Source: JBBIQS01 sp037442205
GTDB lineage: Bacteria; Myxococcota; Myxococcia; Myxococcales; UBA5297
NCBI GenBank assembly: GCA_037442205.1
Contig: JBBIQS010000018.1
Location: forward strand, 36,895-100,894
Direction of reading: 5' to 3'
DNA: 64,000 bases
Made by a program: the position numbers and the translations under genes. Of this stretch, positions 29,204 to 38,052 are shown in pieces (within the stretch, counting starts at the first letter, position 1; every line of letters begins with the position of its first letter). The notes under the pieces were generated by a model, which was given only the letters and a program-made list of their open reading frames with translations, had not been told where the DNA came from and made no database searches.

Positions 29204-30607
29204 CTACATCCCGAAGCGCCAGCTGGCCTGCGCCAGCAGCCCGCCGACCTCCAGCGAGCGCAGCGAGCCGAGCGCGGAGGACCGGGCCATCAGGTAGCGC
29301 AGCTCGAGGCCCAGCCGGTCGCGGCCCAGGGGCAGCTCGGCGCCCACCGCCAGCGAGAGGGCGGGGGAGAAGCCGGTGGCCGAGCTGGCCGGGGCCAGGG
29401 AGCCGGATTCGCTCAACAGGCAGAGCACCCCGCCGGCGGACAGGGCGGCGAAGGGCGAGAGCTCGAGAGAGGTCAGCGGCCGGAAGGCCCAGCTGGCCTC
29501 GGCCAGCAGCGGCAGGGCGTTCAGCGAGGCGCCGCGGCTCAGCGCCGGCAGCGACGCGGTCCGGCCGGCCTGGAACGAGAAGCCGTAGTGGAAGTAGTCG
29601 AGCGACGCGCCCACCGAGAGGTTCGAGAGGCTACCGCCCAGGCCGTAGCGAGCCGAGGCTCCGATGGCCGGGCCGGAGGCGCCCATCTGCAGCTGCGAGG
29701 CGGCGCCCAGGCGCGCGCCGGCGCGCAGGCGAGCAGCTTCGCGCGAGGGCGCGGCCGAGGTCGGGGCCGACATCGAGCTGGCCGCGGAGGTCGGACCGGA
29801 GGCGGAGGTCGGACTGGAGGCGGAGATCGCCGGGGTCGTCGGGGGCGGGATCTCTTCGTCGTCGGACAGCCTCCCGGCCGGCCGGAAGGCAGGCTGATCG
29901 GCGGCGGCCACCTTCTCCGGGGCTGCCTTCTCGGCGACGGCCGGCTCGGCCTGGCTCGGCTTGTCGGCAGCGGCCGGCTCGTCGGCCTTGGCAGCTTCCT
30001 TCTTCTGACCGGCCGGGCCGCCCTTGCCCTTCCTGGAAAGCGGGGCGATGGCCGGCTCGGCCTCGGCGCTCGCCTCCTTCTTCACCACCAGCGGGGCGAT
30101 GGCGACTTTGGGCTCGGCCTTGGCGTCGGCGGCCTCGGCCTTGGCGAGCTTGGGCTCCTTGTCCTTGGGCTCTTTCCTGGCGCTGGCGGGCGGGGCGGCC
30201 GGCGGCTCGTGGAACCCGACCAGCACGTAGCCCTCGCCCTTGCCCGCCTCGATGAACAGGGTGTGCGGGCCCGGGGGCAGGTCGATGGTCTTCTCCTGCG
30301 CCGGGGCCGCCAGCTCGCCCTTGCCGCTGAGCTTGTCCTTGCCCTTGCCGGCGGCGGTGAGCTTGGCCACCTCGCGGCCGTCGCGGACCAGCTTCACCGG
30401 CAGCGGCTTGGCTCCGACGCGGCGCAGCACCACCACCACGCTCCCCGGGCCGATGGCCGCCCCGCGCAGCGTCTCCTCCGGCCCCAGCTGATAGAAGGTG
30501 GCCGGCGAGCCATCGACGGCGGCGGTCTCGTGCTTCGACTTCACCCGGACGTCGGCGGCCAGCGCGGGCGAGGCGGCGAGAAGGAGCAGGGCGGCAATCG
30601 GGCGCAT
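29204..30607 (-). CDS. Exported PEGA-like/linker/beta-barrel-like protein, unassigned
   Basis: 467 residues. Signal peptide MRPIAALLLLAASPALA; residues 20-130 form a beta domain resembling PEGA-type folds (GSVVVVLRRVGAKPLPVKLV, DLPPGPHTLFIEAGKGEGYV); residues about 140-290 are a low-complexity Ala/Lys/Glu/Pro linker that could span the periplasm or peptidoglycan; residues 290-467 are amphipathic strands ending in LLAQASWRFGM, barrel-like. Such a design would tie an outer-membrane barrel to a periplasmic domain. No named family. ATG 30607 is where the signal peptide begins. Divergent from Tad cassette 1. Confidence 0.65.
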   Translation of the reverse strand: MRPIAALLLLAASPALAADVRVKSKHETAAVDGSPATFYQLGPEETLRGAAIGPGSVVVVLRRVGAKPLPVKLVRDGREVAKLTAAGKGKDKLSGKGELAAPAQEKTIDLPPGPHTLFIEAGKGEGYVLVGFHEPPAAPPASARKEPKDKEPKLAKAEAADAKAEPKVAIAPLVVKKEASAEAEPAIAPLSRKGKGGPAGQKKEAAKADEPAAADKPSQAEPAVAEKAAPEKVAAADQPAFRPAGRLSDDEEIPPPTTPAISASSPTSASGPTSAASSMSAPTSAAPSREAARLRAGARLGAASQLQMGASGPAIGASARYGLGGSLSNLSVGASLDYFHYGFSFQAGRTASLPALSRGASLNALPLLAEASWAFRPLTSLELSPFAALSAGGVLCLLSESGSLAPASSATGFSPALSLAVGAELPLGRDRLGLELRYLMARSSALGSLRSLEVGGLLAQASWRFGM

Positions 30608-30632
30608 CGAATCCTCGGCAAAGGTCAGCGGC

Positions 30633-30638
30633 AGTCTA
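30633..30638 (-). promoter_or_regulatory. Candidate -10 element (TAGACT)
   Basis: TAGACT on the minus strand ends 25 nt before ATG 30607. The -35 (TTTCCG at 17 nt) is weak. Confidence 0.4.
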
Positions 30639-30888
30639 GACCCTTGAATCGAATCCGGAAAGCGCCGCCGGCGAGCGTTCTCGGACGGCCGCGGCCGCCA
30701 TCCCCCGCGCGGCCAGGCGGGGCCGGACTGCGCCGAAGCCGTCGGCTCGACGAGGGCCAGCCAGCATGCGATGTTGCTAGGGGTCCAAAATACCTGGCGA
30801 TTTGGCCGGTCCGGATGACCGATGCGCTGCGTCGACGCGGCGGATAAAAATGGCACCAACTGAGCGAGGCTCAGGGAGGGAGGACGCG

Positions 30889-31281
30889 ATGACAGGGCGA
30901 GCACCCTTCAGATTTCTGGCGGCGCTGGGGTTGGCGCTGGCGGCCGGACCGGCGCTCGCCCAGCAGGAGCCGGCCTGGATTCGCAATCAGACCGTCACCC
31001 AGAAGCAACTGACCGGCGGCCACCAGATGATGCCTCAGGCGGCCCGCGTCCAGCGGATGCCCTCGACCATCAACCTCGGGGTCGGCGAGAAGGCCAGCTA
31101 CAAGGGCCCCGACTTCTGCGGGGTGGAGAACCCGAAGATCGTGCGGATGGAGGCCGGCGGCGGGGTGGTGACCGTGCTCGGCCTGCAAGAAGGGTCGACC
31201 AAGCTCCTGCTCTTCGGCGGCGGGAAGCGGGGGCCGCCCACCGGCAAGCCCAACGAAGTCCAGATCAAGGTGCACCGATGA
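30889..31281 (+). CDS. Stand-alone CpaC/RcpA N-terminal-type pilus domain protein
   Basis: 130 residues. Signal peptide (FLAALGLALAAGPALA), then from about residue 60 a domain like the N-terminal domain of the Tad secretin CpaC/RcpA: STINLGVGEKASYKGPDFCG, VVTVLGLQEGSTKLLLFGG. In known secretins this domain is followed by the pore-forming part, absent here. GGGAGGGAGGA precedes ATG 30889. First gene of Tad cassette 1, overlapping the TadE-like gene by 4 nt. It may be a periplasmic adapter that joins pseudopilins to a secretin encoded elsewhere. Confidence 0.7.
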   Translation: MTGRAPFRFLAALGLALAAGPALAQQEPAWIRNQTVTQKQLTGGHQMMPQAARVQRMPSTINLGVGEKASYKGPDFCGVENPKIVRMEAGGGVVTVLGLQEGSTKLLLFGGGKRGPPTGKPNEVQIKVHR

Positions 31282-32150
31282 TGGGCCGCCACCTGCTCAG
31301 GCGCCGCTCCGAGAGCGGCCAGGCCGCGGTGGAGTCGGCCATCGTCTTCCCGGGCATGATCTTCATGCTCCTCGGGATCTTGCAGCTGACGATGATGCAG
31401 CAGGCCCGGCTGATGACCGAGTTCGCCGCCTACCAGGCGGCCCGCGCCGGCATCGTCAACAGCCTGCGCAAGGCGGACATGGTCCTGGCCGCGGAGATGG
31501 CCCTCATCCCCACCCGGCCGTCGATTCCCTACTCGGACTCGTTGCTCGGCAGCCTGGGCCTGGGGGGCCTGCCGGACGACCTGCTCAAGATCGCCGAGCA
31601 GGCGCTGATCGTCCACAAGGTGCTCAACCCGTTGAGCAAGAGCTTCTTCGACAAGGAAGTGATCTCGGTCGACATCCTCAACCCGACCAAGGCCGACTTC
31701 AACGGCAAGGACGAGATCGAGTTCGACGCCACCCAGGACGGCTTCGCCGTCCGCCGCCAATCGCAGCTGACCATCCGGCTGACCTACTTCTTCCCGCTGC
31801 GCATCCCCTTCGCCAACTGGCTCTTGTTCGAGTCCTGGCTGGCGGCCCAGGGCGGAATCAAGCTGGTCGGCTGGGACCCGGCGCACCCCAAGATCAACTA
31901 CGGCTCCGGTCCGCTCTCGGTGGGCATCGAGTGGCCGGCCGACGTGCGGCTGGCGATGGAGTTGCAGGGCAACAAGACGCCCAACTGCTACAACGGGATC
32001 AGCTCCGGGACCATGACCCGGCTGGCGATCTGGGCGGCGACCGGAAACTTCTACTTCCCGCTGGTCACCACCCACACCATGCGCATGCAGTCCAATCCCT
32101 TCAACACCGACGGCCTCCTCGACAGTCCTCCGGACTGCTCCGGAGGTTGA
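31278..32150 (+). CDS. TadE-like minor pilin A of Tad cassette 1
   Basis: 290 residues. N-terminal TadE motif: ESGQAAVESAIVFPGMIFML, a single membrane helix that in the family is cut by the Tad prepilin peptidase after the Gly. The extracytoplasmic domain contains RLTYFFPLRIPFANW and ends near HTMRMQSNPF. Both are repeated almost exactly in the paralogue at 57831-58706. Longer than classical TadE (about 190). Overlaps the preceding gene by 4 nt; start could be either of two adjacent ATGs. Confidence 0.82.
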   Translation: MMGRHLLRRRSESGQAAVESAIVFPGMIFMLLGILQLTMMQQARLMTEFAAYQAARAGIVNSLRKADMVLAAEMALIPTRPSIPYSDSLLGSLGLGGLPDDLLKIAEQALIVHKVLNPLSKSFFDKEVISVDILNPTKADFNGKDEIEFDATQDGFAVRRQSQLTIRLTYFFPLRIPFANWLLFESWLAAQGGIKLVGWDPAHPKINYGSGPLSVGIEWPADVRLAMELQGNKTPNCYNGISSGTMTRLAIWAATGNFYFPLVTTHTMRMQSNPFNTDGLLDSPPDCSGG

Positions 32151-32205
32151 GCGCGCCCGACCAGTGTAGCGGTCCTGCTAAAGCCCTCGCGCGGAGTACA
32201 CGGCC

Positions 32206-34368
32206 ATGCTGCTGACGCAGATGCGGAAGACGATGCGGGACGACGAGGCCGGCCAGGCGCTGGTCCTGGGTGCCATCACCATGCTGGTGCTGGCCATGGC
32301 GGTGCTGGTCACCATCAACATCGGCCACGCCATCGACGAGCGGGTGCAGTTGCAGAACGCCGCCGACTCGGCCGCCTTCTCCACCGCCACGGTGGTGGCC
32401 CGCTCGCTGAACTTCATCTCCTTCGTCAACCGCACCATCGCCACCCAGTTCGTGTCGGCGATGGCGGTGCAGACCTTCGTGGCGGCGATCGACGGGCTGG
32501 AGGCGTTCATCGGCATCATCGGCGACCTGGTGCAGACGTTGGCCTCGCTGGCCTGCATCATGGCCAGAATCTGCCAGGTGCTGTGCGCCATCCCCTGGAC
32601 AGCGGCCTTCGGCTGTCCCTGCCAGTCGATCCTCTCCAACATCTATCCCTACCTGGAGAGGGCTGCCCAGGCGCTGTGGCAGGTGGCGGACATCGTCGGC
32701 CAGGTCTCCGACGCCATCGACAGCGCGGTCGCCTACGGCGTGCAGTTCATCGTCTATTTGAACAAGTACGCGATGTTCAACGCCCAGCGGGCGATGCGGC
32801 TGATGACGGTGATCGCCCTGGCTGGAGCGGCGGCGGGGGCGGTCTCCAGCAGCGCCGAGAACTTCCAGCTCAAGCTGATGCGCAAGATCGCCGGAGAGAA
32901 GGTCAACTCCGGCGGCGGCTGGAGCGCCACCTACGACGGGATCATGGGAGTGGAGAACGGGCTGAACATCTACAAGGGCATGTTCAGCGACGATTCGGAG
33001 AACATCCCCGACGGCACCTCCTGGTACAACGACCAGAACGAGCCCTCGCCCAACGGCAGCGGCGACGACCCGGGCAAGCGCGCCGAGCGGCTGATGGCGA
33101 TGATCTCCAACGCCTCGCGGCTCAGCTCCAACGGCAGCGACCCGACCTGGGAGAGCGGCAACGGGCTCAACGAGAACTCCTCCAACGGCGTCATGGCCAA
33201 GGTCGCCGCGGTGATGTCGTACATCGGCGGGCTCAAGTTCCAGGGTTCGACCAGGTTGGTCACCCCGATGGCCAAGAACACCTTCTGCGAGGAGGACTGC
33301 GGCGGCAACGCCAGCAACGACATGAGCGGCCAGCTGCAGGACATGTCGAGGAAGCAGCAGGCCGCCTCGGACGCCAAGCAGGCCTGCGACGACGCCAAGA
33401 CCGCCGAGGCCAATGCCAAGACGGCCATGGATCAGGCCAAGACCAACTGGGACAACCTGAAGGCCCAGTGCCAGAGCGACTCCGGCCGCTGCCCGTCCTC
33501 GCCCTGCAACCCCACTCCCCAGTCGTGCACCAACGCCAACCAGGCCCAGACCGACTACTACACCGCCCAGGACAACTACAATTCCGCGGTGGCCGAGAAG
33601 AACCGGCTGTGCGGCATCGCCGAGCGCAAGGCCAATGACGCCCAGAACTCGATGCCGACCCAGTCGCAGGGGCTCAATCCCAGCGGCGACCGGAACTACG
33701 CCTTCATGAACTATCCGTACAAGTCGGAGTGGTCTCGCGGGACGGCGATGGCGGCGGCGGAATACGTCAAGGCCGGAGGGGCCCTCAGCTACGTCTCGGG
33801 CGGCGGCGCGGCCAAGATCGTGGGCGTCCAGTCCGCCAAGGATTCGAGCGACCGGTTCCACTGCCGCTACGACGGGCGGGACAAGTACACCGTCCCCAGC
33901 TGCCCGGACTACGCCTGGACCAAGAACGTCAAGTGCGAGCAGGAGGACAAGCACGAGTTCTGGGGGCCGACCGCCTACCTGTCGCTCAAGATCGACAACG
34001 ACTCCGGGCCCGACCAGTGGATGCCCTCGTTCGCCGCCGCCGGCTACAAGTCGAGCGCCGACGCCCGGCTGAACATCGGCAACGTGATGGGCTTCGGCGA
34101 GAGCGAGCAGAAGGTCGAGCTGGGAAGCGGGAACACCGCCAGCTTCAAGGCCGGCAAGCTGGGCGGGGATTTCTTCGACGGGGTCCACGCCTGGGCACAC
34201 GCCAGGGCCTACTACCACCGGCCGGGCGCCGCCGCCGAGCCGCCCAACCTGTTCAACCCCTACTGGCGGGCCAAGCTGTCGCCGGTGCGGCTGCACAGCG
34301 GCATCTCGCAGCTGGTGGGTGGGCTGGGCCTGTCGCCCGACCAGCTCAAGGCCATCCTGATCCACTGA
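32206..34368 (+). CDS. Large TadG-like protein of Tad cassette 1
   Basis: 720 residues. N-terminus DDEAGQALVLGAITMLVLAM is the Tad-domain helix, followed by the TadG-like block GHAIDERVQLQNAADSAAFS. A second hydrophobic part spans about 90-220. The rest is a large polar, Asn/Ser/Cys-containing extracytoplasmic region with an Ala/Lys-rich coiled segment (about 385-430) and a cysteine-rich loop (about 425-450). The C-terminus holds AYYHRPG, PPNLFNPYWRAKLSPVR and ends AILIH; the paralogue at 55831-57813 has the same motif and ending. Likely anchored in the inner membrane with a large periplasmic or surface domain. Confidence 0.8.
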   Translation: MLLTQMRKTMRDDEAGQALVLGAITMLVLAMAVLVTINIGHAIDERVQLQNAADSAAFSTATVVARSLNFISFVNRTIATQFVSAMAVQTFVAAIDGLEAFIGIIGDLVQTLASLACIMARICQVLCAIPWTAAFGCPCQSILSNIYPYLERAAQALWQVADIVGQVSDAIDSAVAYGVQFIVYLNKYAMFNAQRAMRLMTVIALAGAAAGAVSSSAENFQLKLMRKIAGEKVNSGGGWSATYDGIMGVENGLNIYKGMFSDDSENIPDGTSWYNDQNEPSPNGSGDDPGKRAERLMAMISNASRLSSNGSDPTWESGNGLNENSSNGVMAKVAAVMSYIGGLKFQGSTRLVTPMAKNTFCEEDCGGNASNDMSGQLQDMSRKQQAASDAKQACDDAKTAEANAKTAMDQAKTNWDNLKAQCQSDSGRCPSSPCNPTPQSCTNANQAQTDYYTAQDNYNSAVAEKNRLCGIAERKANDAQNSMPTQSQGLNPSGDRNYAFMNYPYKSEWSRGTAMAAAEYVKAGGALSYVSGGGAAKIVGVQSAKDSSDRFHCRYDGRDKYTVPSCPDYAWTKNVKCEQEDKHEFWGPTAYLSLKIDNDSGPDQWMPSFAAAGYKSSADARLNIGNVMGFGESEQKVELGSGNTASFKAGKLGGDFFDGVHAWAHARAYYHRPGAAAEPPNLFNPYWRAKLSPVRLHSGISQLVGGLGLSPDQLKAILIH

Positions 34369-34398
34369 GGCGCCGCGCCCGGAGCGAGGAGCGAGACC

Positions 34399-35448
34399 AT
34401 GCGGAGAATTCGCGCAGGCGAGCAGGGCGGGGCGGCGGTGGAGTTCGCGCTGCTGACGCTGGTGCTGGTGCCGACGATGCTCTACGCCATCTACTTCTAC
34501 GAATTGAGCCTGGCCAAACTCAAGGCGCAGGAGGCCGGCCGCTACCTGGTGTGGGAGATGACCGCGGTGCGGCTGTCGGACTACCAGGCCGACGGCGACC
34601 GCCCCGCCGCTCACCAGGCGCTGTTCGACCAGCAGAAGAGCGCCCTGCTCAGCGAGGTGCAGAACCGCTGGGGCGACGACCTGGACGGCGCCACCCCCAA
34701 CATCCTGGCGTTCAGCAACCTGGCCAAGCCGCTGACCATCGAGGTCACCTTTCCCCAGGACAAGCTGACCCTCACCAACAACGACGCCGAGATCTACAAC
34801 GTGGCGCTCACCTCTGGCTTCAACACCGGCCCGATCAACAAGGTGATGACCCAGGTCTTCGACCACTTCGGCTTCAACAACAAGGGCAAGATCGAGGGCA
34901 GCGTCACCTTCCACGTCAAGAACATCATGCTGGGCAAGATGATGCTCCCCGGCTTCCAGCAGGACATGCTGCCGAGCCAGGAGATGGACTTCCCCATCGC
35001 CCAGGCGATCATCGCCGACCAGTGGGACCTCAAGAAAGGCGACGACGCTGTCGAGACCATGCAGGGAAATCGCTGTTCGAGCGACTACTGCAAGCAGGTC
35101 CACCACATGGCTTTCCTGGGGTTCGCAGCGAAGCTCGGCTTCATCAACAACCTGGGCAACTACCTCGGGTTCTTCGGTGTCCACTGGCCGCTCAACTCCA
35201 CGGTGGCCTCGAAACCGCTGACCGGCGGGGGCGCCGAGGGCTCCATGGACCTGATCGTCAACGATCCCCCGGACCACGCGACGATGCGCAAGCACTACAC
35301 CAACGTCTACAAGGACACCCGCAACAAGGACGACAGCCCTTACTACAAGGCCTACTCCAAGCGCGGGCCCAACTACCTGGGCTGCCCGTGCCCCAAGAAG
35401 GTCGAGGGCGAGTGCAGCTACACCGACAGCAGCAACTGCGGGGGCTGA
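34399..35448 (+). CDS. TadE-like minor pilin B of Tad cassette 1
   Basis: 349 residues. N-terminus EQGGAAVEFALLTLVLVPTM is a TadE-type prepilin helix. The soluble part includes GRYLVWEMTAV and VTFHVKNIMLGKMMLPG, both matched in the paralogue at 54521-55819. A Cys-rich end (LGCPCPKKVEGECSYT) could form disulfides outside the cytoplasm. GGAGCGAGGAGCG lies before ATG 34399. Third of the cassette's pseudopilin genes. Confidence 0.8.
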   Translation: MRRIRAGEQGGAAVEFALLTLVLVPTMLYAIYFYELSLAKLKAQEAGRYLVWEMTAVRLSDYQADGDRPAAHQALFDQQKSALLSEVQNRWGDDLDGATPNILAFSNLAKPLTIEVTFPQDKLTLTNNDAEIYNVALTSGFNTGPINKVMTQVFDHFGFNNKGKIEGSVTFHVKNIMLGKMMLPGFQQDMLPSQEMDFPIAQAIIADQWDLKKGDDAVETMQGNRCSSDYCKQVHHMAFLGFAAKLGFINNLGNYLGFFGVHWPLNSTVASKPLTGGGAEGSMDLIVNDPPDHATMRKHYTNVYKDTRNKDDSPYYKAYSKRGPNYLGCPCPKKVEGECSYTDSSNCGG

Positions 35449-35450
35449 CC

Positions 35451-36245
35451 GTGAACCTGAATTCTCTGATGCGCGCCTTGGGCGCGGCGGCGGTGGGGAC
35501 GGGGCTGGTGGTGGCCGGGGTGGAGCTGGGATCCTCGGGAGTCCAGGCCGCCCAGGCCGAGCCGGAGCCGACCGCGCTCTACTATCCCGACGGCCTGATG
35601 CCCGAGTACCCCTCCAGCCTGGAGTTTCCGATGGGCGAGGGGCTGGGGGTGAACGGGGTGCCGGTGAGGGTCTCGCACTTCGAGACCAAGGACTCGCCGG
35701 AGCGGGTGCGCGACTTCTACCTGCAGGAGCTGGCGCGCAAGCGGCTGCTGCCCCAGGTCCAGGGGAGCGCGAACTCCTACGTGGTCTCGGCGCTGGCCGA
35801 GAGCGGCCGCTCCCAGATCGTGGTCGCCATCCAGTCCCAGAAGAGCGGGCACACCTTCGTCTTCCCCTCGCTGATCCCGGTCGACGGCCCGGTGGAGCCG
35901 CAGCCGGCCAGCGCTGGGCTGGCGCAGGAGCTGGCGATGTCGCCCGAGGCGGTGGGAGTGATGGTGGTCACCGCCAAGGACGCCGGCGGGGCCCGGGTGA
36001 TCACCTACCACGAGCCGGCGCTGTCGATGGCCGCGGCCACCCGCCACATCCGCGACGAGCTCAAGCGGCGGGGCTGGAGCGTCGCCGAGTACGCCGAGCA
36101 GGTGGGCGACACCGGCAGCGGAGTGGTCGAGGCCACCAGCGGCGGCACCCGCGCCCGGTACACGGTTTCGGCGATGCCCGCGATCCGGGCCGGGAGCACC
36201 GTGGTCGCCCACCTGAGCCCGGCCGGCCAGCCAGGAGGCAACTGA
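35451..36245 (+). CDS. Membrane-anchored 'DSPERV' protein of Tad cassette 1
   Basis: 264 residues, family not recognised. One N-terminal hydrophobic segment (signal or anchor), then a domain with EYPSSLEFPMG, GVPVRVSHFETKDSPERVRD and FYLQELARKRLLPQ, and a second related half (THIRDELKRRGW-type helix, residues about 190-215). The paralogue at 58703-59560 shares the order PYPGAS, GVPMKVAF, DSPERVLLFYQQSLTRRGYQ. GTG start, 2 nt after the previous stop. The two half-domains each look like an alpha/beta unit of the kind used in secretion-system accessory proteins. Function unknown. Confidence 0.72.
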   Translation: MNLNSLMRALGAAAVGTGLVVAGVELGSSGVQAAQAEPEPTALYYPDGLMPEYPSSLEFPMGEGLGVNGVPVRVSHFETKDSPERVRDFYLQELARKRLLPQVQGSANSYVVSALAESGRSQIVVAIQSQKSGHTFVFPSLIPVDGPVEPQPASAGLAQELAMSPEAVGVMVVTAKDAGGARVITYHEPALSMAAATRHIRDELKRRGWSVAEYAEQVGDTGSGVVEATSGGTRARYTVSAMPAIRAGSTVVAHLSPAGQPGGN

Positions 36246-36472
36246 TGCTCGACCGCATGCAACTGGGGCTTCGCACGGTGCGGCTGCTGGGACGCCTGGC
36301 CCGCGCGCTGGCTGGCGAGGAAGGGCAGGCGGCCACCGAGTACGCCGTCACCACCGGGGCGCTGATGCTGGGAACCGGCACCGGCCTGCTGGTCTTCCTC
36401 CCCAAGGCCTTCGAGGCGTATCAGAAGTACATCAACACCTTCTACCTGACGATCGGTATGCCGTTGCCCTGA
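36245..36472 (+). CDS. Flp-type pilin of Tad cassette 1
   Basis: 75 residues. EEGQAATEYAVTTGALML has the Flp prepilin site: cleavage after Gly, with Glu and Tyr at mature positions 5 and 6. The leader is long (about 27 residues, MLDRMQLGLRTVRLLGRLAR). The mature pilin ends TIGMPLP, resembling VGLPLG of the second pilin. Overlaps the preceding stop by one base (TGATG), so it is translated with the cassette. Confidence 0.85.
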   Translation: MLDRMQLGLRTVRLLGRLARALAGEEGQAATEYAVTTGALMLGTGTGLLVFLPKAFEAYQKYINTFYLTIGMPLP

Positions 36473-36516
36473 GCCGGTCCGGGGCGGGCGCCTCGGCGGG
36501 ACAGGGCCTTCTTTCG

Positions 36517-37188
36517 ATGCTGCGCTGGCTGAGATTCCTTCTGTACGCCGCTCTGCTGGTGGCGGGCGTGGCGCGCCACGGGCCGGCGATCCGCGCCGCT
36601 GTGGTGCTGCTCCTCTCGCCGATGCGCTTCTCCCCCGCGGCGCCGTGCCTGGGCTGCGCGCTGGCGCTGGCGGCGCTGGCCGTCGGCTACGGGGTATGGC
36701 TGGCCGGAGCCACCCTCCACCGCTGGAAGATGCCGCTGTGGACCCACCTCTTTCCGCTGGCGCTGATCGCCGCCACCCTGCGCCTGGGCCCGCTGCCGAT
36801 AGACGAAGATGCCGGCGGAGCCACCCCGGCAGCCGACCGGGCGCTGACGGCCATGCGCCTGGTCCGCGCCGCAGTAGAGCGCCCGGGAAGCGGCGGCTGT
36901 GCCAATCCCAGGGAGATCGAGCGGGCCGTGGCGAGCTCCCACGAGCTGTTGCCGACCGGCTATCGAGCGCATGGCCGCGCCGTTCCCTTTCAGCTGGAAG
37001 TGGCGCCGAGCGGCGTCGCGGTCCGCGAGCCTGCGCCGGGAGCGCGCCCCGGGTCCCTCTACCTGGCCTGCGAAGGCAGCCGCTTCTGGATCTCGGCGGC
37101 GGTTATAGACGGCTCGGCCGGAAAACTGGCGATGGTTCGAGATGGCGTCGGCAAGGTGGTAATGCTGGCAGGAGAGGTCTCCCCATGA
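36517..37188 (+). CDS. Hypothetical membrane protein following Flp pilin
   Basis: 223 residues, unassigned. Three hydrophobic segments in the first 95 residues, then an extracytoplasmic domain of about 125 residues with a two-cysteine pattern (GSGGCANPREIERAV and LYLACEGSRFWISAAV). The C-terminal stretch (GSLYLACEGSRFW, VVMLAG) resembles the end of the protein at 43008-43784, but only weakly. Overlaps the next gene by 4 nt. A pilus accessory role is inferred only from position. Confidence 0.6.
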   Translation: MLRWLRFLLYAALLVAGVARHGPAIRAAVVLLLSPMRFSPAAPCLGCALALAALAVGYGVWLAGATLHRWKMPLWTHLFPLALIAATLRLGPLPIDEDAGGATPAADRALTAMRLVRAAVERPGSGGCANPREIERAVASSHELLPTGYRAHGRAVPFQLEVAPSGVAVREPAPGARPGSLYLACEGSRFWISAAVIDGSAGKLAMVRDGVGKVVMLAGEVSP

Positions 37189-37970
37189 CGAGATGGCTGT
37201 CGGCGGCGCTCCTCGCGCTGTGCCTCCCGAATGCTGCCTGGCCGGCTGAGCCAGCGCCCACCTGTTCGGCGATGGCGGGCATCTCGGCGCTGGCGCCGGA
37301 CGAGCTGCCGGGCCCGACCGGCCAGTGGGCCGAGTACGCGGTGATCCAGGGCGGCAAGCCCAACCTCACCCAGACCTTCCGCGTCCTGCTGGTGGGCGCG
37401 CCCTGGAAGGACAAGCCGGCGAAGTGGATGGAGCTGTGGATGGACAAGGTCGGGGAGATCGCCACCCGCAGCACCAAGGTGGACGGGCGCCAGGTCACCT
37501 TGTTCCGCCAGGGGGCGGCGATCTACGAAGTTCCGAGCAACGACCAGGGGGCGCCCTCGCCCTGCCGCCCTGATCCCACGCAAAAGGTGATCGAGGAGGA
37601 GATCACCCTGCGGACGCTGGCCGGTCCCATCACCTGCCGCCACGTGCGCAAGAAGAGCTCGGCCGGGGACATCGACGTCTGGTACACGCCCCAGGTCCCG
37701 CCGATGAACATGGTCCGTGTCTACCTGCCCGGCGGGCGCGGCTACGAGCTGGTGGCGCGGGGAACCGGCGGCGTCTCCAGCTTCCCGGAGAAGTTCACGC
37801 CCGCCCCATTTCCCAAGGGCGAGGCGATCCGCCAATTGGTGCCTCAGGACCTGCTGCAGAAGGCCAAAGAGATCAACAAACAGGCCGAGGAGCAAAAGGC
37901 GGCCCTCTCCGGCAAGCCTTCACCGTCCCAGCCTTCCCAATCGAGCCCCGCCGCTCCGGTCAAGCCGTAG
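37185..37970 (+). CDS. Exported 'WAEY' family protein 1
   Basis: 261 residues with a signal peptide (SAALLALCLPNAAWPA). A beta-rich domain starts GPTGQWAEYAVIQGG and continues KWMELWMDKVG, then GDIDVWYTPQVPPMNMVRVY and GYELVARG. The same blocks occur in the proteins at 52446-53096 (GKWAEYEVRKKG) and 53661-54326 (GSYVTYRVVGDQ; LHLWRSPKVPMGG, RWELVGFG), so these are three paralogues, each beside a Tad cassette. The fold looks lipocalin/DUF3108-like. The C-terminus is a Ser/Pro-rich tail. Last gene of cassette 1. Confidence 0.65.
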   Translation: MTRWLSAALLALCLPNAAWPAEPAPTCSAMAGISALAPDELPGPTGQWAEYAVIQGGKPNLTQTFRVLLVGAPWKDKPAKWMELWMDKVGEIATRSTKVDGRQVTLFRQGAAIYEVPSNDQGAPSPCRPDPTQKVIEEEITLRTLAGPITCRHVRKKSSAGDIDVWYTPQVPPMNMVRVYLPGGRGYELVARGTGGVSSFPEKFTPAPFPKGEAIRQLVPQDLLQKAKEINKQAEEQKAALSGKPSPSQPSQSSPAAPVKP

Positions 37971-38052
37971 CGCTCGCCGCCCTGCGCCCAGTGCGGCCGG
38001 GCGATGGATCTGTCTGCCGTCGCGCGGTAGAACGATCCCCGCGAGCGCGACC

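Noticed and set aside
32101..35295. Minus-strand open frame of about 1060 codons across Tad cassette 1
   Set aside because: Antisense of the TadG- and TadE-like genes, whose sense strand carries the recognisable prepilin motifs.
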